Notes: generated by a model not told the origin, from the letters alone. 64,000 bases of DNA from Salinarchaeum sp. Harcht-Bsk1 (GCF_000403645.1 NC_021313.1:2189014-2253013), one strand, 5' to 3'. Positions 1-9,838 are shown, numbered from the stretch's first letter. A program made the numbers and translations.

Positions 1-1568
1 GAGACGAGCGCGCCGAGTTCGGTGGCCTCCAGCCGTTCCTCGTCCGCGTCCCCAGCCCCGTCGTCCACGAGCATCCCGGCGTCGATCAGCCGGTCGATGG
101 CGTCGGCGGCCGTGGCCTGGAGCGATGGGCCGCCACCGCAGTGGGCGCAGAACGTCTCGGCGAGCAGGTCGGCAAGCTGCGCCCGGGAGTCCGCCACGCC
201 GCCGGCGACGGAGGCGAGCACGTGCGGCCGGAGCGATTCGGGATCGTCGAGCTTCGAGGTGACCGGCGCGGGTTCGGCTTCGAGGTAGCGCTCGCGGAGT
301 TCGTCTCGCTCGGACGCGTCCTCCGCGACGAGGATCGCCTCGCCGTATGGGTCGAGGCCGGGCCGCCCCGCGCGTCCGAACATCTGGCGTACTTCCAGCG
401 GCGAGAGCGGCTCGTATCCCGACTCGCCGTACCGTTCGTGATCGCGGACGATCACCCGCCGTGCGGGTACGTTCACGCCTGCGGCGAGCGTCGGCGTGGC
501 ACAGAGTACCCGGAGGTCGCCGTCGCGGAAGCCCGCCTCGACCAGGCTCCGGTGCTCTGCGGTGAGGCCAGCGTGGTGGAAGGCGATCCCCGATTCCGCG
601 ACGTCGGCGAGCGCCTCGCCGGTGACCGTCGTCGCGCTGTCCCGGAGTACGGCGGCGGTCGTCGTTTCGTCGCTGGCCTGCTCCTCGGGTTCTCGGTCTG
701 CATCGATTGCCGTCCCGCCGTCTGCGACGCTTCCATCGGCGCCGGGATCCGTTGCGCCGTTGCCGATTTCCAGTGCTCCGGCGAGCGTCGAGGCGAGCTG
801 CCTGGCCTCCCGACGGGAGCTGACGAAGACGAGACACTGTCCGCCGGCATTCAGGGCGTCCTGCACGATCGCGCCCGTCGCCGAGAGGTCGCCGGGCTCG
901 ATCGGGCGCTCTTGGGTCTCGACGCCGTCGCCGAGAACGAGGGTTTCGTCGGCGTAGATGCCGGTCCGGAGTTCGACGGGCCGCCACTCGCTGCGGACGA
1001 CGGCGGCGTCGAGCCAGTCGGCGATCTCGTCGGCGTTCGGGACGGTCGCGGAGAGTGCAACGAGCTGGACGGCGGGGTTGAGCCGGCGCAGCTTCGCGAT
1101 CGTCACTTCGAGCGTCGGACCTCTGCCTTCCTGGTCGAGGACGTGCACCTCGTCGAGGACCGCGCAGGCGATCCGATCGACCCACGCCGCCTCGTGGCGG
1201 ATCGCCGCGTCGACCTTCTCGGCGGTCGCGACGACCACGTCGTGGCCCGCGAGTTCCTCGTCCGTCGCGTCGAAGTCGCCCGTCGCGACGCCGACGCTGA
1301 GTCCCGGAATCGCGTCGAAGGTCTCGGCCTTCTCCGTCGCGAGGGCACGGAGTGGGACCACGTAGACGGCGGGGCCGTCGGCCGTGAGTGCTGCGAGCTG
1401 GGCGATCATCGTCTTCCCGCTCGCCGTCGGGACGGCGGCGACGACGGACTCGCCGTCGCAGATTCCCGCTTCGACGGCCGCCGCCTGCGGCGGGTAGAGC
1501 TCCTCGATCCCCTGCCCTTCGAAGTGAGCAACGTGGTCCGCGGCGAGGGGCAGGTCGGCGACGTGCAT
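1..1568 (-). CDS. hel308: Hel308-type ATP-dependent DNA helicase, C-terminus off the window
   Basis: This is a Ski2-like superfamily 2 helicase, the archaeal enzyme that unwinds DNA at stalled replication forks. The protein starts MHVADLPLAADHVAHFE and about 522 residues are present; the family usually has 700-850, so the missing C-terminal part lies beyond base 1. Visible motifs are Walker A PTASGKT near residue 45, the DEVH box (LDEVHVLD), SAT (ALSATVP), AGVNVPAR, and motif VI QMFGRAGRPG. The winged-helix part begins before the edge. An acidic stretch around bases 660-760 sits between the two RecA domains. The gene is divergent from hemB. Identification rests on motif order and the N-terminal sequence and is strong. 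Confidence 0.93.
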   Translation of the reverse strand, partial: MHVADLPLAADHVAHFEGQGIEELYPPQAAAVEAGICDGESVVAAVPTASGKTMIAQLAALTADGPAVYVVPLRALATEKAETFDAIPGLSVGVATGDFDATDEELAGHDVVVATAEKVDAAIRHEAAWVDRIACAVLDEVHVLDQEGRGPTLEVTIAKLRRLNPAVQLVALSATVPNADEIADWLDAAVVRSEWRPVELRTGIYADETLVLGDGVETQERPIEPGDLSATGAIVQDALNAGGQCLVFVSSRREARQLASTLAGALEIGNGATDPGADGSVADGGTAIDADREPEEQASDETTTAAVLRDSATTVTGEALADVAESGIAFHHAGLTAEHRSLVEAGFRDGDLRVLCATPTLAAGVNVPARRVIVRDHERYGESGYEPLSPLEVRQMFGRAGRPGLDPYGEAILVAEDASERDELRERYLEAEPAPVTSKLDDPESLRPHVLASVAGGVADSRAQLADLLAETFCAHCGGGPSLQATAADAIDRLIDAGMLVDDGAGDADEERLEATELGALV

Positions 1569-1689
1569 TGGGAGTACGTCAGGCCGCCATCCTACGTAAA
1601 CGTTCGTCGGAACGGGCACTGCAAGGGCGGAGGTGAACGACGGAAAGCGACAGCATCGTTCTCGAAAGCCCTCGGCGGGCTCGCGCACG

Positions 1690-1740
1690 CTCAGCCGGAT
1701 ATCCTCAGTCGCTTCGCTCCTTCGGATAGGGCCGGCTGAG
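1690..1740. repeat. Palindromic hairpin between hel308 and hemB
   Basis: Nine-base perfect inverted repeat CTCAGCCGG / CCGGCTGAG, extended by ATATCC / GGATA, closing a loop of about 20 bases. It lies in the 299-base divergent spacer between two genes, so it is not at a gene end and is unlikely to be a simple terminator. Its function is unknown. Confidence 0.5.
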
Positions 1741-1835
1741 ACGCACGCGACTCCGCCTCGCCCTTTCAGTCCGCCAGGTGCGGTGGTTTGACGATCCCAC
1801 TGTCTCGGTTGTCGTCGCGGTAGCTGCGACCGGTG

Positions 1836-1843
1836 GAGTTTTT
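1836..1843 (+). promoter_or_regulatory. TATA-like box for hemB
   Basis: T-rich GAGTTTTT is centred about 28 bases before the ATG at 1868. That is the spacing expected for a haloarchaeal leaderless or very short-leader transcript. Confidence 0.4.
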
Positions 1844-1867
1844 CGCTCCCACGCCCCAGTTTCGGCC

Positions 1868-2857
1868 ATGCACCCGACAGAGCGGCCCCGTCGGCTCCGT
1901 CGCGACGGCCTCCGCGAGCTGGTCGCCGAGACGGCCCTCGACGCGTCGGACATGGTCGCGCCGGTGTTCGTCGACGCGACCGCCGATGAGCGGGTCCCCA
2001 TAGAGTCGATGCCCGGGCACGAGCGCGTGCCGATCGCCGAGGCAGTCCCGCGGGTCGAGGAGGTCCTCGAGACCGGCGTCGAGGCGGTGATGCTGTTCGG
2101 GATTCCGGAGTCGAAGGACGCGGAGGGGAGCCGGGCCTGGGCCGAGGACGGCGTGATCCAGCGCGCGACGCGGGCGATCACGCGCGAAACCGACGCGACG
2201 GTGATCACCGACGTCTGCCTCTGTGAGTACACCGATCACGGGCACTGCGGCGTGCTCGAATCTGGAGCAGGCGAACCGGATGGGGAAGCAGACCTTACCG
2301 TCGCGAACGATCCGACGCTCGACCTGCTCGGGAAGATCGCGACCTCCCACGCCGAGGCGGGCGCCGACGTGGTCGCGCCCTCCGGGATGATCGACGGGAT
2401 GGTCGGCGCCATCCGAGAGGCCCTCGACGCCGACGGCCACGACTCGGTCCCGATCCTCTCCTACGCCGCGAAGTACGAGTCGGCCTTCTACGGGCCGTTC
2501 CGGGACGCCGCCGACGGCGCGCCCGCCTTCGGCGACCGCCGGCACTACCAGATGGATCCGGCCAACGGCGAGGAGGCCGAGCGGGAGGTCCGCCTCGACG
2601 TTGAACAGGGCGCCGATATCCTGATGGTCAAGCCTGCGCTGCCGTACCTCGACGTGGTCCGCCGCGTCGACGAGGAGTTCGACCGCCCGGTGGCGGCGTA
2701 TAACGTTTCCGGGGAGTACGCGATGCTCCACGCGGCCGCCGATCGCGGCTGGCTCGACCTCGAGGACGTGGCGGCGGAGTCACTCCTCTCGATCAAGCGT
2801 GCGGGCGCGGACCTGATCGTGACCTACTTCGCCGAGGACGTGGCGCGGCGGCTCTGA
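1868..2857 (+). CDS. hemB: Porphobilinogen synthase (delta-aminolevulinate dehydratase)
   Basis: Cytoplasmic enzyme that condenses two 5-aminolevulinate molecules to porphobilinogen, an early step of tetrapyrrole synthesis. At 329 residues it has the normal family length. The metal-site segment [14 protein letters not shown], the Schiff-base lysine regions ([17 protein letters not shown] and [11 protein letters not shown]) and the C-terminal [10 protein letters not shown] stretch are all present. I chose the ATG at 1868 because the protein then begins [12 protein letters not shown], typical for the family, and a TATA-like box lies 28 bases upstream. An in-frame ATG at 1778 would add 30 residues unlike the family. 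No other haem gene is adjacent. Confidence 0.95.
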   Translation: MHPTERPRRLRRDGLRELVAETALDASDMVAPVFVDATADERVPIESMPGHERVPIAEAVPRVEEVLETGVEAVMLFGIPESKDAEGSRAWAEDGVIQRATRAITRETDATVITDVCLCEYTDHGHCGVLESGAGEPDGEADLTVANDPTLDLLGKIATSHAEAGADVVAPSGMIDGMVGAIREALDADGHDSVPILSYAAKYESAFYGPFRDAADGAPAFGDRRHYQMDPANGEEAEREVRLDVEQGADILMVKPALPYLDVVRRVDEEFDRPVAAYNVSGEYAMLHAAADRGWLDLEDVAAESLLSIKRAGADLIVTYFAEDVARRL

Positions 2858-2971
2858 ACACGCTGTCCTGCTGGCCGGCACGTGTACCAATCTTGCGTGG
2901 ATTGTTCGCATCATTCCGGTCACCCATCTCCGATGAAAACGATTATTCGCCACCCACCAGTAGCGACGCCC

Positions 2972-3775
2972 GTGGACCGACGCGCCCTCCGCTCTGCAGC
3001 GGTCGCGATCACGGCTGTGCTGGCCTTCGTACTTGCCGCCGCGGCGTTCGGCCCGACCGTCCCCGACGCGAAACCCGCCGACGGCGGTTCGCTCCCGGAC
3101 GATCCGGAGGATCCCAACGCTGGCGCTTCCGGGGGCGGTGTCGAAAGCGCTGACGGCGGTCCTTCCGTGGACTGTCCGGGCTGTTCCGTCCTCGACCTCC
3201 GCTCGCACGTCGCCACGCTGCTTCCCACGGGCGATCCGCGGCTCCTGCTCGGCGTCCTCGGCATCGCAGTCCTCGGTCTCACCGCCGTCGGGCTCCGATC
3301 CGGCGAACGAGACCGGAGCGAGGACGTGGTGGCGACCGGTGACGACGTGCCCGGTATCCGTCACACCGCTCGATCGGCGGGCAGGGCCGATCGATCGCTC
3401 GACGCGCCGCCGGTCAACGACGTCTATCGCGCCTGGCGCGAACTGGCCGACGGCGTCGATCTACACGACGTCGATTCGACCTCTCCGCGCCAGGTCGCCC
3501 GGCGAGCGATCGGGGCCGGGTACCCCGCCGACGCCGTCGCGTCGCTGACGGAACTGTTCGAGTGCGTCCGCTACGGGGACGCGTCGGCGACGCCCGAACG
3601 TGAGCGCCGTGCGAGGGCAGCCGCAGATCGGATCGACGCGGCTGAGCCCGACGAGCAAGGGCAGGCGGAATCGACGGAGCAGGTGCCGCCGGAATCGAAG
3701 GATCAGACGCCGGCGGGATCGACGAGCGACGCAACCGCAACGACCCGGTCTCGTTCGAACGGCGGTGATCGATAG
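2972..3775 (+). CDS. Membrane protein with C-terminal DUF4129 domain
   Basis: First gene of a four-gene cluster in which each downstream start overlaps the stop before it by 1-4 bases. The N-terminus is a hydrophobic signal or anchor (about residues 5-25), followed by a Pro/Asp-rich extracellular segment with a CPGC motif, a second membrane helix near residues 90-108, and a DUF4129-like domain (VYRAWRELADG ... SPRQVARRAI ... LTELFECVRYG). DUF4129 proteins commonly accompany DUF58/MoxR loci and are also found with transglutaminase-like domains; their role is unclear. The GTG at 2972 is preferred because an AT-rich box (about 2941-2947) precedes it by 27 bases; the ATG at 2933 is the alternative. 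The C-terminal tail is Gln/Thr/Glu-rich. Confidence 0.75.
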   Translation: MDRRALRSAAVAITAVLAFVLAAAAFGPTVPDAKPADGGSLPDDPEDPNAGASGGGVESADGGPSVDCPGCSVLDLRSHVATLLPTGDPRLLLGVLGIAVLGLTAVGLRSGERDRSEDVVATGDDVPGIRHTARSAGRADRSLDAPPVNDVYRAWRELADGVDLHDVDSTSPRQVARRAIGAGYPADAVASLTELFECVRYGDASATPERERRARAAADRIDAAEPDEQGQAESTEQVPPESKDQTPAGSTSDATATTRSRSNGGDR

Positions 3776-4326
3776 TGCGCCGACTCATGCTCGCGATCGG
3801 CAGTGCCTCGACGGCCGCGGGCGCGACGTTGGTGCTCACACCGATGTCCGCTCCGGTCGCACCGCCGGTCGTCCCCGCTCTCGGACTCGTCGTCGTGCTC
3901 GGACTCGCACTGGGCGGACTCGGTGCCGTCCGTCGGGCGCGGGAACGCCCGGCAGCGACGTCGCTGGCCGATACTCGCGATCGAACCGCCGTCGACGCGC
4001 CCGGGGATGCGTTCGATCGCACGCTCGCGTCGATCTCCGCCCGAGTCGACGAGGAAGAGCGCGCCCCGGTCCGAGACCGGCTGGCGGCCACTGCGGTCCA
4101 GGTCGTCGCGGACGCCGAGGACTGCTCGCGGGAGACCGCTCGAAGGCGCATCGATCGAGGCACCTGGACGGACGACCGGGCGGCAGTCGCGTTCTTCGCA
4201 GACTCGGTCGAGCACGCGCCCTCGCTCCGCGAACGGGTTCGACGCGTCCTCGCCGGCGAACCGACGTTCGCGGTCCGTGCCCGCCGCGTAATCGACGAGT
4301 TGGCCGACCGGGAGCGAGAGCCGTGA
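3775..4326 (+). CDS. Two-helix membrane protein of the DUF58 cluster
   Basis: A 183-residue protein starting with GTG that overlaps the previous stop by one base. Two membrane helices at about residues 3-25 and 33-50 are followed by a charged, Arg-rich cytoplasmic domain. I know similar proteins from haloarchaeal DUF4129/DUF58 clusters (my recollection is DUF7269), but no function has been assigned. The overlapping frames imply translational coupling with its neighbours, so it is probably a subunit or partner of the DUF58 protein. Confidence 0.72.
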   Translation: MRRLMLAIGSASTAAGATLVLTPMSAPVAPPVVPALGLVVVLGLALGGLGAVRRARERPAATSLADTRDRTAVDAPGDAFDRTLASISARVDEEERAPVRDRLAATAVQVVADAEDCSRETARRRIDRGTWTDDRAAVAFFADSVEHAPSLRERVRRVLAGEPTFAVRARRVIDELADREREP

Positions 4327-5714
4327 ACGGGGAGCAGTTCGAGCCTGGGGTCGAGCGCACGGATCGCTGGCGTGGCATCGGCGTAGCGACGGTCGTCGCG
4401 GCGAAGCTGGGCCTTCTGACTCGCCAGCCGCCACTGTTGCTCGTCGGTGGCGTAGGTGTGGCACTGCTCGCGTACGCCCGGCTCGTCGCGCCCCCGCCAG
4501 CGACGCTCGCGGTGCGACGGACGATCGACGACGCGGACGACTGTGCGACCGATGGGGGCAACGTCACGTGCGAAGTAGACGACGGCGAGCCGGTACCGGC
4601 GTCTGGCGGGGATGGATCCGATCGTCGCACTGGTCCCGCAGGCGCTGACGCCCGAACGCACCGCAGCGTCACGCTCACTGTCGAGAACGTCGGCGATCGG
4701 ACGCTGCCCCACGTTCGCCTCGTGGATGCACTCCCGGCGGGCATCGAGGTTGTCGACGGAACCCCTGGCATTGGCACGACCCTCCGTCCAGGCGACGTTG
4801 CGACCACGACCTACACCGTCGCGGTTCGATCCGGCACGCACGCCTTCGAACGGCCGTTCGCCGTGGTTCGAGACGTGGCCGGCGTCGTCGAGCGACGGGC
4901 GCGGCTCCCCGTCGACGACGGACGGACCGTCGAAGCCGACGCCACGACGCGGCTCCGCGAGTCGCCGCCGCTCCGGACGCGCTCGGCGCGGTTCGCCGGC
5001 GACCACCCGACAGACGACCGTGGCGAGGGAATCGCCTTCGAGAGCGTCCGCGAGTACCGCCACGGTGACGCGCCGAGCCGGGTCGACTGGGGCCGATTCG
5101 CCCGCACCGGCGAACTCGCGACGGTCGACTACCGCCAGGATCGCGGTGCGTCAGTCGTCGTCGCCGTCGACGCGCGCCCGGTCGCAGTCCGCGCACCGTC
5201 CTCCGATCGCCCGACTGCCGTCGAACGCGCGCTCGACGCCGCGAGTGCGATCGCCGACCGATTCGACGCCGACGGGCACCAGGTCGGCGTGGCGCGACTC
5301 GGTCCGGATCGACGGTGGATCGGCCCGGGCAGTGGCGCCGCGCACCGTCGCCAGATCGAGGCGCTGCTAGCCGAACGGCCCAGGAGCGTGACGTCGCCCG
5401 GCGCGGCAACGCCGTCGGGGAGCTCGACGGTCGCCTGGGTCCGCGAGCGGCTCGGGAGTCGCGCCGAACTGTTCCTCCTCTCGCCGCTCCTCGACGGTGA
5501 CGCGGTCGAGCTAGCGACGCGACTCGACGCGACCGGGACGCCAGTGACGGTCGTGAGCCCGGATCCCACCGACGACGCCACTGCAGGCCGCGCGCTGGCG
5601 GGGATCGAACGCAGCCACCGCGTCGCCTCGCTCCGAGGTGCCGGGCTTCCAGTCGTCGACTGGCCGGCGGACCGACCGCTCGAGCGTGCGATCCCTCGGG
5701 AGGTGACGCGGTGA
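4323..5714 (+). CDS. DUF58 domain protein (von Willebrand A-like fold)
   Basis: A 463-residue protein with two N-terminal membrane helices (about residues 17-52), a CARDB-like middle (SVTLTVENVGDRTLPHVRL, about residues 115-200) and a C-terminal DUF58 domain. The diagnostic segment is REYRHGDAPSRVDWGRFART, followed by VVVAVDAR, which resembles the start of a vWA fold. DUF58 proteins usually work with a MoxR-type AAA+ ATPase in assembly or maturation of envelope components. The GTG start overlaps the previous gene's TGA by four bases (GTGA). No MoxR gene is within the window near this cluster. Confidence 0.85.
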   Translation: MNGEQFEPGVERTDRWRGIGVATVVAAKLGLLTRQPPLLLVGGVGVALLAYARLVAPPPATLAVRRTIDDADDCATDGGNVTCEVDDGEPVPASGGDGSDRRTGPAGADARTHRSVTLTVENVGDRTLPHVRLVDALPAGIEVVDGTPGIGTTLRPGDVATTTYTVAVRSGTHAFERPFAVVRDVAGVVERRARLPVDDGRTVEADATTRLRESPPLRTRSARFAGDHPTDDRGEGIAFESVREYRHGDAPSRVDWGRFARTGELATVDYRQDRGASVVVAVDARPVAVRAPSSDRPTAVERALDAASAIADRFDADGHQVGVARLGPDRRWIGPGSGAAHRRQIEALLAERPRSVTSPGAATPSGSSTVAWVRERLGSRAELFLLSPLLDGDAVELATRLDATGTPVTVVSPDPTDDATAGRALAGIERSHRVASLRGAGLPVVDWPADRPLERAIPREVTR

Positions 5715-6202
5715 CGGGACGACTCGCTGGCGCGTGCGCGACGCTCGCCAGTACGATCGCGCTCGTGCTCGTGGGAACCGGCACCTGGCCGACCCTGCTC
5801 GGCGGCGCGGGCCTGGCCCTGCTCCTGGGTGGGCTCGTCCGACGCCGGATCGGCGCGGTCACGCTCGGCTGTACCGGGTCGTTCGCCGCGCTTCTCTTCG
5901 CGACCGCGAGCGATCCCGGAACCGCCGGCGGACTCGGATCCTGGTCGGTCGTCGCCGCAGGTGGTGCGATCGTCCTGGCGTGGACGACTGGCCGGACGAG
6001 CGTGCAGCTTCGGACCGAACTCCCCCGAGCGAACACGACTCGGTTGGAAGCGACCCACGTCGCGGGGACGACGGTGCTCCTCGGAGCGGCTTGCTCGATC
6101 GCGCTCCTTCCAGGGGTTATCACGATCTACCCCTCCCCGCTCGGCCTCGTGCTCGTGGCCTTCGGTGCGATCGTGCTGAGTGCTGGGCTGTTCGTCGACT
6201 GA
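5711..6202 (+). CDS. Multi-pass membrane protein ending the DUF58 cluster
   Basis: A 163-residue, very hydrophobic protein with about six membrane helices (for example LASTIALVLVGTG, AGLALLLGGLV, LGLVLVAFGAIVLSAGLFV). The GTG start overlaps the DUF58 stop by four bases, so the gene is co-translated. It corresponds to small haloarchaeal membrane proteins at the end of DUF58 clusters (I recall the name DUF7519). No catalytic motif is visible. Confidence 0.7.
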   Translation: MTGRLAGACATLASTIALVLVGTGTWPTLLGGAGLALLLGGLVRRRIGAVTLGCTGSFAALLFATASDPGTAGGLGSWSVVAAGGAIVLAWTTGRTSVQLRTELPRANTTRLEATHVAGTTVLLGAACSIALLPGVITIYPSPLGLVLVAFGAIVLSAGLFVD

Positions 6203-6710
6203 CTGGCAGACTCCTGTGGCCGCCGTCGACCTCCTCCGTGGCGATCGCACCGGAACCGTCCCGTACTGTCGCAAGGTCGTCACACGACTGGGGCGGCAGT
6301 AGTGCCCAGTCGTCGAACGGTCGGGTCACCACTCGACGACGCGTTCACCGATCGGCGGCAATTCCTGCCGCGCGCTCGATCGCTGGGACGGAGATTCGGT
6401 GCAATTGTTGCCAGATGGGCAATCTCTAGGAACGTTCCCACTCGACGAACGGCCGCTTCTCGGGCGGTCTGGGCGTCGATTCGTGGACGCTCAACTACCT
6501 AATACGCCCTAGAAGAACTATGATCTCCGACGGCCGTCTGCATAGGACGATATTATTGGACAAATAACAACGCTAAGTCTTATATCCGTATGGATCAAGC
6601 AGACTATTCGTGATGCGCAATACGAACGATCACGAATTAGGTGAAATTGAGTACGATTGGAGGTTTGCGGGCTGCAGTACCGGGCGGGCCGAAACCGAGG
6701 TGACGTCCGT
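6203..6710 (+). promoter_or_regulatory. Intergenic and promoter region upstream of the Amt-PII gene
   Basis: 508 bases without a convincing gene. Bases 6545-6655 are clearly AT-richer than the surroundings. A TATA-like box, CTTATATCC, lies at 6579-6587, which would give a leader of about 100 bases. A Shine-Dalgarno sequence, GAGGTGA, at 6697-6703 is seven bases before the ATG at 6711 and decides that start. The long leader leaves room for nitrogen-responsive control, but I see no defined operator. Confidence 0.55.
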
Positions 6711-8399
6711 ATGGTAGGCGCGATGCCGCTGCAGATCGGCGCCGAGACCGCGGGTGCGATCAACTACACCTGGATCCTCGTCGTCTCCTTCCTGATCTTC
6801 TTCATGCACGCCGGCTTCGCGATGCTCGAGGCCGGGCAGGTCCGCTCGAAGAACGTCGCGAACCAGCTCACGAAGAACCTGCTGACCTGGTCAGTCGGCG
6901 TGCTGGCCTTCCTGCTCGTCGGAGCGGGGCTCGCACCACTGGTGGGCGACCTCGTCGGCTCGACCGGCGGCTGGTCGTTCACGCCGAACAATTCGCCGGC
7001 GTCCTGGGGAACCGGCTGGTTCTACGGGGCCGTCTTCGCCATGACCGCGGCGACGATCGTCTCCGGGGCCGTGGCCGGCCGCGCGAAGCTTCGCGCGTAC
7101 GTCACGTACACCATCGCGCTGGCAGCCGTGATCTACCCGGTCGTCCTCGCGTTCACCTGGTCCGGCTACTGGGTCAACGAGTTCCTCGGCACGTTCTTCC
7201 AGGACTTCGCGGGCGGCATGATCGTCCACGGCATGGGCGGTATCGCCGGCCTCACCGCGGCCTGGGTACTCGGTCCGCGCATGGATCGGTACAACGAGGA
7301 CGGCAGCGTCAACGTCATTCCCGGTCACTCGCTGACCTTCGCCGTGCTCGGCACGCTCCTGCTGGCCTTCGGCTGGTACGGCTTCAACGTCGGCACGGCA
7401 TCGGTCGTGGTTCAGGAGGGCGGGGAATGGGTGCTCAACGGTGACACGCTCGGCCGCGTCGTCCTCACGACCACCGTCGCGATGGCGATGGGCGCCATCG
7501 GCGCAGGCTCGGTCGCCTGGGCGAAGACGGGCAAGGTCGACACGCTCTACGTCGCCAACGGCCTGCTGGCCGGCCTCGTCGGCATCACGGCCATCCCGAA
7601 CGTCGCGACGTGGTGGGGCGCGTTCGTCGTCGGCGGCCTCGCCGGCGCTCAGCTGCCCCTCGTCTTCGGCTTCGTCGAGAAGACGCTCAAGATCGACGAC
7701 GTCTGTGCGGTCTTCCCGGTCCACGGCTCCGCCGGCGTGCTCGGCACGCTGCTGTACCCCTTCGTCGCGACCGACGCGGCGCTGGGCGGCACCAGCATCG
7801 CCGACGCCTTCGTCGCGCAGTTCCTCGGCGTCGCGATGATCACGGTCTGGACGGTCGCAGCGACCGCGGCGGTCTGGGGCGGTCTCAAGGCCATCGGACA
7901 GGCTCGCGTCACGCCCGCCCACGAACGGGAGGGCCTCGACGTCGCCGAACACGGCGTCGACACCTACCCCGAGTTCGGCAAGCCCGACGTCGCCACGGAC
8001 GGGGGCGCTCCCGTTCCCGAAGAACAGCTCCGCACCGACGGCGGTTCCTTCGCCACCGACATCGAGATGGTCATGGCGGTCGTCCGCCCGGACAAGCTGG
8101 GCGACGTCAAGAAGGCGCTCGCCGAAGTCGGCGCACCGTCGCTCACGGTAACGAACGTCTCCGGCCGCGGCTCCCAGCCCGCGAAGAAGGGCCAGTGGCG
8201 CGGCGAGGAGTACACGGTCGACCTCCACCAGAAGGTCAAGATCGAGTGCATCGTCTCCGACGTTCCCGCCGAGGACGTCGTCGACGCGATCCGCGACGGC
8301 GCCAACACTGGCGAACCCGGCGACGGGAAGGTCTTCGTCCTCCCCGTGACGCAGGCGACCCAGATCCGCACCGGCGCGACCGGTCCCGAAGCGGTCTGA
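6711..8399 (+). CDS. Ammonium transporter fused to a PII signal-transduction domain
   Basis: The N-terminal ~430 residues are an Amt/MEP/Rh ammonium channel with about 11 membrane helices and both conserved pore histidine regions ([13 protein letters not shown] and [11 protein letters not shown]). A polar linker of ~25 residues follows. Residues from about 453 to 562 are a complete PII (GlnB/GlnK) domain: [19 protein letters not shown]-loop region [21 protein letters not shown], then KVKIECIV and the signature [14 protein letters not shown]. The T-loop keeps the tyrosine equivalent to Tyr51 (RGEEY) but has Trp at the Tyr46 position. In most haloarchaea I know, glnK is a separate gene beside amt. 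Here the regulator that plugs the channel would be tethered to it. No separate glnK is nearby. Reading is continuous with no frameshift. Confidence 0.93.
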   Translation: MVGAMPLQIGAETAGAINYTWILVVSFLIFFMHAGFAMLEAGQVRSKNVANQLTKNLLTWSVGVLAFLLVGAGLAPLVGDLVGSTGGWSFTPNNSPASWGTGWFYGAVFAMTAATIVSGAVAGRAKLRAYVTYTIALAAVIYPVVLAFTWSGYWVNEFLGTFFQDFAGGMIVHGMGGIAGLTAAWVLGPRMDRYNEDGSVNVIPGHSLTFAVLGTLLLAFGWYGFNVGTASVVVQEGGEWVLNGDTLGRVVLTTTVAMAMGAIGAGSVAWAKTGKVDTLYVANGLLAGLVGITAIPNVATWWGAFVVGGLAGAQLPLVFGFVEKTLKIDDVCAVFPVHGSAGVLGTLLYPFVATDAALGGTSIADAFVAQFLGVAMITVWTVAATAAVWGGLKAIGQARVTPAHEREGLDVAEHGVDTYPEFGKPDVATDGGAPVPEEQLRTDGGSFATDIEMVMAVVRPDKLGDVKKALAEVGAPSLTVTNVSGRGSQPAKKGQWRGEEYTVDLHQKVKIECIVSDVPAEDVVDAIRDGANTGEPGDGKVFVLPVTQATQIRTGATGPEAV

Positions 8400-8548
8400 A
8401 ACCGGTCGCTGCGGAGCATCGTATCCGACGCACTGCGGCCCTCATTTCGCCGCACAATTTTCTCCCGATTATCGTTCCGCCAGCGACGGCACAGAGCCGA
8501 CCCACACTGCCCCCAATCCTGAAGCCGTCACTCTCCGACGCTAGTAGC

Positions 8549-9838
8549 ATGCCCAGCCGCACGGTCGAGCTCGAGGGTCACATCATCGACTCCGGGACGA
8601 TGGAGCGGTGTTTCACGCTCGTCATGGACCTCGGTGGCCACTTCGAGGTCGAGGCGTTCGACATCGGTCGCCACGAGGACGAGGAGTCCTACTGCCGCAT
8701 GGAGGTCGAAGCCGACACCGAGTCCGACCTCCGCGAGATCCTCCACGAACTCAACAAGAACGGCGCCTACCTCTCCGACCCCAGCGACGTGACGGTCGAG
8801 CCCGCGCCGGCGGACGGCGTCGTGCCGCCGGAGTTCTACTCGACGACGAACCACCCGACGGAGATCCGCTGGGAGGGAGCGTGGATCGACGTCGAGTACC
8901 CGGAGATGGACTGTGCCGTGGTGGTCGAGGACGGCGAGTCTTCCGATGGACCGCGCGCCGAAACCCGCGTCCTCAACGGCGTCGAAGAAGGCGATCTCGT
9001 CGTCGTGGGTGACGCCGGCATCCGCGTCGATCCGCCCGAGCGGCCCCGCGGATCCGGCGGCGCCTTCGGCTTCATGCAGGGCGGCGTCTCCTCCGAGCGG
9101 CCCTCCGAATCCCTGATCGGGGAGGTCGCCGACGCCCTCGAGGAGGTCCAGGAGCAGGGCGGGGACGTCCTCGCCGTCTGTGGCCCCGCAGTGATCCACT
9201 CCGGCGGCGCGGACGACCTCGCTGCGCTCGTCCGGGAGGGGTACGTCGACGCGCTCTCGGCGGGCAACGGCTTCGCCGTTCACGACGTCGAGCGGGACAT
9301 CTACGGCACCTCCCTCGGGATGGACGTCGAGACGATGGAACACCCCCGCGAGGGGCACAAACACCACATCTACGCGATCTCGGAGATCTCCCGGCGCGGC
9401 GGCCTCGAACCCGCCGTCGAGGCGGGCGTCGTCGAGTCCGGCGTGATGTACCAGTGCATCGACAAGGACGTGGACTACGTGCTCGCGGGCTCGATCCGCG
9501 ACGACGGTCCCCTGCCCGACACGATCACCGACGCCATCGAGGCCCAGAACGCGATCCGCGAGCAGGCCCGCGAGGCCGACCTCGTGCTCATGCTCTCCAC
9601 GCTGCTGCACTCCGTCGCCGTCGGGAACTGCCTCCCGTCGACGACGAAGGTCGTCTGCGTGGACATCAACCCGGCGACGGTCACGCAATTGCTCGATCGG
9701 GGCAGCGCGCAGGCGATCGGACTCGTGACCGACGTCGGCGCCTTTCTCCCGATGCTCGCCGATGCGGTGCTCGGCGAGGCCGCGCCGAAGGATGGGTGCG
9801 GCAACGATCGTGGCTGTGGAGGTAGCGGAACGAAGTGA
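8549..9838 (+). CDS. TIGR00300 (LOR/SDH-domain) family protein, possible archaeal ornithine cyclodeaminase
   Basis: A 429-residue cytoplasmic protein. The N-terminal LOR/SDH-like region (about 1-180) starts MPSRTVELEGHIIDSGTMER. The C-terminal region contains SAGNGFAVHDVERDIYGTSL, GHKHHIYAISEI and a Rossmann-like tail VVCVDINPATVTQLLDRG. Members from methanogens and cyanobacterial AgrE/ArgZ C-termini have been linked to conversion of ornithine to proline, so NAD-dependent ornithine cyclodeaminase is the best guess. The tail DGCGNDRGCGGSG is Cys/Gly-rich and may bind metal. A hairpin terminator follows the stop by about 60 bases. Confidence 0.85.
   Translation: MPSRTVELEGHIIDSGTMERCFTLVMDLGGHFEVEAFDIGRHEDEESYCRMEVEADTESDLREILHELNKNGAYLSDPSDVTVEPAPADGVVPPEFYSTTNHPTEIRWEGAWIDVEYPEMDCAVVVEDGESSDGPRAETRVLNGVEEGDLVVVGDAGIRVDPPERPRGSGGAFGFMQGGVSSERPSESLIGEVADALEEVQEQGGDVLAVCGPAVIHSGGADDLAALVREGYVDALSAGNGFAVHDVERDIYGTSLGMDVETMEHPREGHKHHIYAISEISRRGGLEPAVEAGVVESGVMYQCIDKDVDYVLAGSIRDDGPLPDTITDAIEAQNAIREQAREADLVLMLSTLLHSVAVGNCLPSTTKVVCVDINPATVTQLLDRGSAQAIGLVTDVGAFLPMLADAVLGEAAPKDGCGNDRGCGGSGTK

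Noticed and set aside
141-1739. Plus-strand open frame across the Hel308 gene
   Set aside because: It is the shadow of the helicase, whose motifs are complete on the minus strand; the plus-strand protein has no recognisable features.
6657-6710. Upstream ATG as the start of the Amt-PII gene
   Set aside because: The extra 18 residues are unlike Amt N-termini, and the Shine-Dalgarno GAGGTGA is correctly spaced for the ATG at 6711.
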